From the NCBI RefSeq assembly GCF_000304355.2, contig NC_018227.2, positions 1,054,001 through 1,118,000 of the forward strand: a stretch of 64,000 bases of DNA, in the 5' to 3' direction. This document shows, in pieces, positions 59,044 through 64,000 of the stretch. The DNA comes from Methanoculleus bourgensis MS2 (GTDB taxonomy: Archaea; Halobacteriota; Methanomicrobia; Methanomicrobiales; Methanoculleaceae). The position numbers and the translations under genes were made by a program. A model generated the notes under the pieces. It had not been told where the DNA came from. It searched no databases and saw nothing but the letters and a program-made list of their open reading frames with translations. Position 1 is the first letter of the stretch. Every line of letters starts with the position of its first letter.

Positions 59044-60348
59044 TCAGGCTTCGCGAGCCCGCCCGACCAGCGCCTGCGCCGCCGCGGCGGCCTCCCTGAC
59101 GATCTCCTCCTCGCCCGGCACCGTCCGCTCGTGCATCAGGACCCTGCCCTGGCAGAGGACGGTCATGACCGCGCCGCCGTTGCAGGCGTAGACGGTGTTT
59201 GAGTCGGTGTTGTGGAGTGGGATGTTGCAGGCCGCCCTGGCGTCGAGGAGGACGATATCGGCAGGCGCGCCCGCAGTCAGGGTCCCGGGACCGGTGCCGA
59301 GGGCCCGGGCGCCCGCGCTCGTCGCCATCGCGACCGCCTCGCCTGCGGGGAGCAGGGTCTGGGAGTTCCAGGCGAACTTCTGCAGGAGGGCGGCGAACTT
59401 CATCTCCTCCAGAAGGTCGAGGCTGTTGTTCGAGGCGCACCCGTCGGTCCCGAGGCAGACGTTCGCCCCGGAGGCTTTCAGCCAGTGGTAGGGCATGGCC
59501 CGGTTGACGGCGAGTTTCATGTTGCTTGCCGGGTTGTGGGAGGCGGAGACGCCCCGTTCGCCGAGGAGCCGGCACTCGGCCTCGTCGAGCCAGCAGCAGT
59601 GCGCCGCGACCGTCCGGGGGGTGAGGCACCCGCACTCGTCGAGGTGGACCGCGGGGCGTTTTCCGAACTCCGCGACGCAGTCGGTGACCTCTTTCTCGGT
59701 CTCGGAGAGATGGACGTGGACGGCGATCCCCTGCTCCTCCGCGAACTCGGCGCACCAGGAGAGGCCCTCGGGGGAGACCGTGTAGACCGAGTGAGGGCCG
59801 ACGGCTGCCTGGATGCGGGGGTTTTTCCGCGCTTTCACGTGGGCGACGAGGGCTTCGGTCGCCTTGATCTCGGCCGCCCGCTTCTCCTCCATCCCGAGGT
59901 CGATGAACCCGTAGGCGAGGGTCGCCCGGAGGCCCATCTCGTCGACGGCGTCCGCCGCCCGCTCCATGAAGAAGTACATGTCGTTGAACGCGACCGTGCC
60001 GCTTTTGATCATCTCAAGGCACGCTAGTTTCGTTCCCCAATAGACGTCGTCGCCGGAGAGATGGGCCTCAAGCGGCCATATCTTCTCGGAAAGCCACTCT
60101 GCGAGCGGCATGTCGTCGGCATACCCCCGGAGCAGGGTCATCGCGGCGTGGGTGTGGGTGTTGACCAGGCCCGGGATGGCGACCCGGTCCGAGCCGTCGA
60201 TGATGATGTCGGCATCGATGGTTTTCCTGGCGTCCTTCCCTATGCCTGCGATCATGCCCTCCTCATCGATCGCGATATCCACGGTCGATCCATTGACGGT
60301 GACCCCGGCGATCAGCATCGATCCCCGGGCAGTAAAGATGTCGTTCAT
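59044..60348 (-). CDS. dadD: 5'-Deoxyadenosine/S-adenosylhomocysteine deaminase
   Basis: 434 residues, amidohydrolase superfamily. HTHAAMTLLRGYADDMPLAEWLSEKIWPLEA (metal-binding HxH plus substrate helix), HVHLSETEKEV, HCCWLDEAE, SHNPASNMKLA and LGTDGCASNNSLDLLEEM (catalytic Asp) are all in place as in MtaD/DadD. In methanogens the enzyme deaminates 5'-deoxyadenosine, SAH and MTA. It is coupled by a 4-bp overlap to the nucleoside phosphorylase gene upstream, so the pair forms a salvage route for SAM by-products. A second possible start is ATG 60318. Confidence 0.92.
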   Translation of the reverse strand: MNDIFTARGSMLIAGVTVNGSTVDIAIDEEGMIAGIGKDARKTIDADIIIDGSDRVAIPGLVNTHTHAAMTLLRGYADDMPLAEWLSEKIWPLEAHLSGDDVYWGTKLACLEMIKSGTVAFNDMYFFMERAADAVDEMGLRATLAYGFIDLGMEEKRAAEIKATEALVAHVKARKNPRIQAAVGPHSVYTVSPEGLSWCAEFAEEQGIAVHVHLSETEKEVTDCVAEFGKRPAVHLDECGCLTPRTVAAHCCWLDEAECRLLGERGVSASHNPASNMKLAVNRAMPYHWLKASGANVCLGTDGCASNNSLDLLEEMKFAALLQKFAWNSQTLLPAGEAVAMATSAGARALGTGPGTLTAGAPADIVLLDARAACNIPLHNTDSNTVYACNGGAVMTVLCQGRVLMHERTVPGEEEIVREAAAAAQALVGRAREA

Positions 60349-61025
60349 GCCAGTCGCTCCACAATCGTTGTCAGTATCTTCTCAGTCCTCCGGCAGTTTG
60401 CCCGGGAGGTCTCAAGGATATGTTCGTAGGTCAGGGTCTCCTCCCCGAGACCGTTTGCGTAGTTGTCCACGGTGCATATGGCGGCAAACCGCATCCCGAG
60501 TTCCCGGGCGAGCGTCGCCTCGCTTGCAACCGTCATGCCGACGACGTCGGCGGCCCGCGCAAGTGCCTTGACCTCGGCGACCGTCTCGATCCGCGGCCCC
60601 CTGGTCTGGGCGTAGACCCCGCCCATCCGGGCCTCAGGCACCAGTTCCCCGAGGGTGCGGACCAGGTCTGCGTCCAGTTCGGGCCTGATGTGGTCGATGG
60701 TGCATTCGTGGACTGACGGGATGTCGGTGACGCTGAGGTAGTCGTTTGGGATGACGATCGAGCCCGGCGGGATCTCGGGCTTCAGGGAGCCGGCCGAGCC
60801 GAACGCGACGACTGTATCCACCCCGAGTATGGCGAGCGCGGCGAGGCATGCCCTGTAGTTGATGCGGTGCGGGGGGAGGTTGTGCTGGTGGCGCAGGAGG
60901 AGCGCGAAGGCTCCCGTGTGGACCTCAGCCTTCCCGAACGGCGTCGCGACGGTCGTCTTTGCGAGCGGCGGCAGGTCGGCGAAGAGGAGGCTTGTGCCCC
61001 CGATGATCCCGAGCACTAGCCGCAC
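60345..61025 (-). CDS. MTA/S-methylthioinosine phosphorylase family protein
   Basis: 226 residues. LGIIGGTSLLFADLPPL, LLLRHQHNLPPHRINYRACLAALAILGVDTVVAFGSAGSLKPEIPPGSIVIPNDYLSVTDI, YAQTRGPRIETVAEVKAL and VVGMTVASEATLARELGMRFAAICTVDNYANGL are typical of PNP/MTAP. The VGMTVASEA motif and the overlap with dadD suggest that the substrate is a deaminated nucleoside (methylthioinosine or 5'-deoxyinosine), not MTA itself; this is inference. It releases hypoxanthine and a 5-modified ribose-1-phosphate. Confidence 0.88.
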   Translation of the reverse strand: MRLVLGIIGGTSLLFADLPPLAKTTVATPFGKAEVHTGAFALLLRHQHNLPPHRINYRACLAALAILGVDTVVAFGSAGSLKPEIPPGSIVIPNDYLSVTDIPSVHECTIDHIRPELDADLVRTLGELVPEARMGGVYAQTRGPRIETVAEVKALARAADVVGMTVASEATLARELGMRFAAICTVDNYANGLGEETLTYEHILETSRANCRRTEKILTTIVERLA

Positions 61026-61171
61026 CCCGCCCGGCGGTGCAGAGAATTCAATATAGCAGCATACGTTCGTCCGTGTGACATCCTGCTACAAGGTAGACGT
61101 CCAGCCAGAAAATCCCATCTGTTAGGCCGGTCCCATAGAGATATACCTCTCCGGCGACAACCGGAACGGTC

Positions 61172-62299
61172 ATGGGCAGGTTTCAGATCGTCGGCGAGGA
61201 CGCTATCCGGAGCGGGAAGTGCACTGATATCTACTTCGAGCGGGTTGCGGGCGTCCTTGAGGCTGATGATGTCAATCCTCACGTCACGATGGAGGTGACG
61301 GCTGCGGCGCTCCCGGACCCCTGGGGGGTCTTCTGCGGCCTTGATGATGTCATACGACTGCTTGAGGGGCTCCCGGTGGATGTGGATGCGATGCCGGAGG
61401 GCTCGGTCTTCTCCAGAAACGAGCCGGTCCTCAGGATTTCGGGGCGCTACCGGGATTTTGCGGTCTACGAGACCGCCATCCTCGGGTTCCTCTGTCACGC
61501 TTCAGGGGTGGCGTCGGCTGCGGCGCATATCCGGCTCGCCGCCCGGGACCGCCCGGTCTTCTCCTTCGGGTCGCGCCGCCAGCACCCGGCGATCGCCGCG
61601 ATGATCGAGCGGGCGGCCTGGATCGGTGGGGTGGATGCTGCGAGCAACACCTGTGCGCCTGAGGGGATCCCGCTCGCCGGCACGATGCCGCACGCGTTTG
61701 TGATGTGCTACCCACAGCCGGAGGATGCCTGGCGGGCGTTTGCGCGGGAGGCTGGCCCGGAGGTGCCGCGGATCATGCTCTGCGACACCCTCTCGGACGA
61801 GAAGGTGGAGGCGGTCAGGGCGGCGGAGTGCGGGGCGACGGCGGTCCGGCTGGACACGCCGCGGTCCCGGCGGGGGGATATGCGGGCGATCATCGAGGAG
61901 GTGCGCTGGGAACTCGATGTCCACGGCTATTCGGACGTGAAGATCTTCCTCTCGGGCGGGCTTTCGCGCGAGGATGTCGTCGCCTACCGCGACGTCGCCG
62001 ACGCCTTCGGCATCGGGGGCGCGATCGCAAACGCGCCGGTGATCGACTTCTCGCTGGACATCGTCGAGATCGAAGGGCGGCCGTATGCGAAGCGAGGGAA
62101 GCGGAGCGGCGTAAAGCAGGTCTATGCAACGGCCGGGGGCGGGCGCGTCACGCTCCCCCTCACCGCCCCGGCGCCTGAAGGTGCGACGGCGCTCCTCTCG
62201 CCCCATGTCAGGCAGGGCGCCATTGTGGCGCGCCCGAACATGGATGATGCGCGGGAGCGGGTGTTATCGCGGCTTTCGGGCCTTGCTCGCGAGGGATAG
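61172..62299 (+). CDS. Nicotinate phosphoribosyltransferase
   Basis: 375 residues. GRFQIVGEDAIRSGKCTDIYFERVAGVLE (N-terminal QPRTase-like), EPVLRISGRYRDFAVYETAILGFLCHASGVASAAAHIRLAA, FSFGSRRQHPAIAAMIERAAWIGGVDAASN and AVRLDTPRSRRGDMRAIIEEVRWELD .. IFLSGGLSREDVVAYRDVADAFGIGGAIANA fit archaeal NAPRTases (PncB-like, with the GSRRQHP and SGGL loops). It makes NaMN for NAD salvage. It is divergent from the salvage operon. A TATA-like GAGATATACC lies 30 bp upstream. Confidence 0.88.
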   Translation: MGRFQIVGEDAIRSGKCTDIYFERVAGVLEADDVNPHVTMEVTAAALPDPWGVFCGLDDVIRLLEGLPVDVDAMPEGSVFSRNEPVLRISGRYRDFAVYETAILGFLCHASGVASAAAHIRLAARDRPVFSFGSRRQHPAIAAMIERAAWIGGVDAASNTCAPEGIPLAGTMPHAFVMCYPQPEDAWRAFAREAGPEVPRIMLCDTLSDEKVEAVRAAECGATAVRLDTPRSRRGDMRAIIEEVRWELDVHGYSDVKIFLSGGLSREDVVAYRDVADAFGIGGAIANAPVIDFSLDIVEIEGRPYAKRGKRSGVKQVYATAGGGRVTLPLTAPAPEGATALLSPHVRQGAIVARPNMDDARERVLSRLSGLAREG

Positions 62300-62329
62300 G
62301 GGAGCGGCCGGCAGCAATCCTTTTTATGG

Positions 62330-62338
62330 GATCACGAT
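62330..62338 (+). promoter_or_regulatory. TATA box of tRNA-Ala
   Basis: CTTTTTATG about 20-28 bp before the tRNA 5' end, the normal archaeal spacing. Confidence 0.6.
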
Positions 62339-62357
62339 CAACAGTATAGGGTAACAG

Positions 62358-62429
62358 GGGCCGATAGATCAGGGGGAGATCGCTTCCTTGGCATGGAAGA
62401 GGCCGCGGGTTCAAATCCCGCTCGGTCCA
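62358..62429 (+). tRNA. tRNA-Ala (GGC)
   Basis: Acceptor GGGCCGA pairs with TCGGTCC (one G-T pair). The D arm is GATC AGGGGGA GATC. The anticodon stem CTTCC/GGAAG encloses TTGGCAT with anticodon GGC. The T arm is GCGGG TTCAAAT CCCGC. The discriminator is A and CCA is not encoded. No intron. The 300 bp that follow (62430-62747) have no gene; a tRNA 3' end followed by TA genes and a transposase is a common integration site, but no duplicated tRNA end is visible in the window. Confidence 0.95.
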
Positions 62430-62747
62430 TCGTTTTTCTGAAAGTGTCGTTGCAGGCTTGAGTTCTGGAGACTGCGCCTTCTGACAACACGTTGATTCGA
62501 CTGATGTTTCCCACACGGTTTACGGGAACCAGAGCTCGTTCATAAGGGGGCATCGGAAGCAGCCTTCCGGTGTTGATTGTTATGAAACCGAATGCGAGTC
62601 TCTCTGGGGGACGGAGCCAGAGGTTGGATCGGAGCGCAAGAAACATGAGCACCCTCTTACAATATTTCGTACAGGACAAGCAGCATGACAGCCACCCCGG
62701 GGTTCCTGGCGGTTTCGATCGTCGTGAGATAACATGGCAGGGAAAGA
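62430..62747. other. Intergenic region after tRNA-Ala
   Basis: No credible gene. A T-run (CGTTTTTCTG) directly after the tRNA at 62431 may act as its terminator. No repeat of the tRNA 3' end is seen. Confidence 0.4.
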
Positions 62748-62933
62748 ATGAAAGTAAAAGACTGCATAACGATGATCGAAGCGGATGGATGGTATCTGGT
62801 GGCGACCCGGGGCAGCCACCGGCAGTATAAGCATCCGTCAAAACCGGGCCGGATCACCATCGCCGGGCACCCGGCAGATGTTCTTGCTCCGGGAACACTA
62901 AACAGCGTTCTCAAACAAGCTGGACTAACATGA
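62748..62933 (+). CDS. hicA: HicA toxin
   Basis: 61 residues: MKVKDCITMIEADGWYLVATRGSHRQYKHPSKPGRITIAGHPADVLAPGTLNSVLKQAGL. The double-stranded-RNA-binding-like fold with the catalytic His in GSHRQYKHP is intact, and the C-terminal LAPGTLNSVLKQAGL is typical. HicA cuts mRNA. Shine-Dalgarno GGGAAAG is placed upstream. The stop overlaps the ATG at 62930 of hicB. Confidence 0.93.
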   Translation: MKVKDCITMIEADGWYLVATRGSHRQYKHPSKPGRITIAGHPADVLAPGTLNSVLKQAGLT

Positions 62934-63169
62934 GGAGAAAAATGATGTATCGATTCCTTGTCATCGTCGAGCAGACCGACGGCAACTACTCGGCATACTC
63001 CCCGGACCTTCCGGGGTGCGTGGCGACCGGAGCGACCCGTGAGGAAGCAGAGGAGCGGATGCACGAGGCAATCGAGCTCCACATCGAGGGACTCAGGGAG
63101 GATGGACTCCCAATTCCACCGTCACGATCTTCAGTAGGAGTTACGCAGATCGCTCGCAAAAAAAACTAG
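62930..63169 (+). CDS. hicB: HicB antitoxin, 3' end replaced by an insertion sequence
   Basis: 79 residues (internal ATGs at 62942 and 62945 are possible starts): YRFLVIVEQTDGNYSAYSPDLPGCVATGATREEAEERMHEAIELHIEGLREDGLPIPPSRSS, the full HicB RNase-H-like core with SPDLPGCVATG. After PPSRSS the family usually ends within 5-10 residues in a hydrophobic VEYVEVAA-type strand. Here VGVTQIARKKN follows, from DNA (GTAGGAGTTACGCAGATCGC) that looks like an IS end. The stop TAG is shared with the CTAG at the end of the transposase gene. It is probably still active. Confidence 0.85.
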   Translation: MRRKMMYRFLVIVEQTDGNYSAYSPDLPGCVATGATREEAEERMHEAIELHIEGLREDGLPIPPSRSSVGVTQIARKKN

Positions 63170-64000
63170 AGCGCATACCTTGGGTGCCGAACATACTCCG
63201 TAATGGCGGATCTGATAATCTCCCACTTCGCCTGGTAGATGGTCACATCCTGCTGTTGCTGCACCGCCTCTAATCGAATATATGCGCGCAGTGAGCAGTT
63301 GATATGGTTGCGTTGTCCTGCCTCCTTGCGGATTTTGCAGTCCTCCACGCAACAGAGTTCTTTCAGTGCTCGATGATAGTTCTCGATTGACCAGGCAATT
63401 GCTTGCAGGTTCCTTCTGTCGGTCGCATCCATAGTGAGGCAATTCGTCGCCCAGTACCGGTCTTTCCCCGCTTTATTGACTGAATGGAACAGTTTGATGA
63501 ATCCATATCTCTTCATATGGACCACCATCCCATCGTCCGGGATGGTCAGAGTGGCAACTGGTCGGTTTTCCGTATCATCCAGATTCACCATCCGGTTCTT
63601 TTTGACCCGGGAAAACCAACACCATCCTCGTCTATCGATGAATTTCAGATTCGCTGTACTGGCATACCAACTGTCAAACAACACGAAATATGGGCAGAAT
63701 CCTCGATCTGTTGCCGTCTGCAGCATGGCGCGGAAATGGTCATTCTTGGTGAGATGATCGCCGTCTTTGTCGTAAATGCGGTAATCGATGGGGAACGTAC
63801 TTACTCCATCGGTCCAGACCAGAGTGATCAGACCGATCCCTTTGATGACCTTATGCTGGTTGCCGCTCCACTGGAAATACGTCAAGGCGATCTTCTCGGA
63901 ATAGACTTTGTCGATGACGGTATCGTCCAGAATGAACCAGCCATGGCGTTTCTCGACGAAGGGTTCAACCTCAGCCCACAACGTCTCCGGGGGTAAGGAC
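63166..64000 (-). CDS. IS701-like DDE transposase (5'-partial at window edge)
   Basis: At least 278 residues, open to the window end (the visible frame goes on upstream as SLPPETLWAEVEPF). GWFILDDTVIDKVYS carries the first catalytic Asp region. FVLFDSWYASTANLKFIDRRGWCWFSRVKKNRMV carries the second Asp. IENYHRALKELCCVEDCKIRKEAGQRNHINCSLRAYI holds the Glu region. The sequence is of the IS701/IS4-like superfamily. Only the 3' end is in the window; the other terminal repeat and any target duplication lie outside. Confidence 0.82.
   Translation of the reverse strand, partial: SLPPETLWAEVEPFVEKRHGWFILDDTVIDKVYSEKIALTYFQWSGNQHKVIKGIGLITLVWTDGVSTFPIDYRIYDKDGDHLTKNDHFRAMLQTATDRGFCPYFVLFDSWYASTANLKFIDRRGWCWFSRVKKNRMVNLDDTENRPVATLTIPDDGMVVHMKRYGFIKLFHSVNKAGKDRYWATNCLTMDATDRRNLQAIAWSIENYHRALKELCCVEDCKIRKEAGQRNHINCSLRAYIRLEAVQQQQDVTIYQAKWEIIRSAITEYVRHPRYAL

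Noticed and set aside
62208-62841. Minus-strand frames across tRNA-Ala and hicA
   Set aside because: They cross a clear tRNA and lie antisense to a hicA gene with the catalytic GSH motif.

Overview
The window reads as the chromosome of a GC-rich methanogenic euryarchaeon, most likely Methanomicrobiales (Methanoculleus-like). The evidence is a Fae-Hps fusion, archaeal EF-1alpha next to S10, an archaeal split GMP synthetase amidotransferase, an archaeal cobalamin trio (CobZ, CobS, TIGR00303-type CobT), a small sulfite-reductase-like protein, an archaeal type IV pilin, TATA-type promoters, and an intron-bearing tRNA-Trp whose intron is a box C/D guide. No rRNA and no CRISPR array was seen.

Layout. 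1-8.9 kb is mostly chromosomal: methyltransferase end, membrane ArsR-type regulator, secreted serpin, HicBA remnant, AIR-synthase-like protein, ThiD, Lrp regulator, zinc-ribbon protein. 8.9-11.9 kb is a toxin-antitoxin (TA) island with two paralogous RelE pairs, a broken MNT-HepT pair and a broken MazF-type pair. 12-13.7 kb holds a two-gene AAA15 ATPase + TOPRIM operon that resembles split-OLD/PARIS anti-phage systems. 14-18.2 kb has a secreted protein, a TnpB remnant, a pilin and a membrane protein. 18.7-35.6 kb is an integrated and decaying mobile-element zone. It starts with a three-gene operon ending in a 936-aa AEP primase-ATPase and an iteron cluster. After that come many rearranged copies of a few modules: C-terminal pieces of a polytopic membrane protein, pieces of Schlafen/AlbA_2 ATP-binding proteins, 3' ends of the primase gene, iterons and TA genes. 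35.8-38.6 kb is another TA-rich stretch.

From 38.6 kb on, the chromosome is again orderly: DUF2769 protein plus flavoprotein (disrupted), Agl23-like membrane protein, rpsJ-tuf, an MNT-HEPN pair, sulfite-reductase-like protein, the cobalamin genes, guaAA, Fe-S and TraB proteins, a nitroreductase, Fae-Hps, tRNA-Trp, an acyl-CoA synthetase, a secreted beta-propeller/chagasin fusion, a purine-salvage pair (DadD + MTA/MTI phosphorylase), a nicotinate phosphoribosyltransferase, tRNA-Ala, HicAB and the start of an IS701-like transposase.

The clearest new structure is a family of ~160-175 bp non-autonomous elements (MITEs) with TGG-CATTTCA-type inverted ends around a GC-rich hairpin. They insert with 4-bp CTAG/CTAC duplications. 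Two copies interrupt protein genes, and removing the element plus one 4-bp repeat restores the reading frame exactly. One sits in the loop of the Fae-Hps terminator hairpin. Four more stand end to end with a related second family, each joint sharing a single CTAG.
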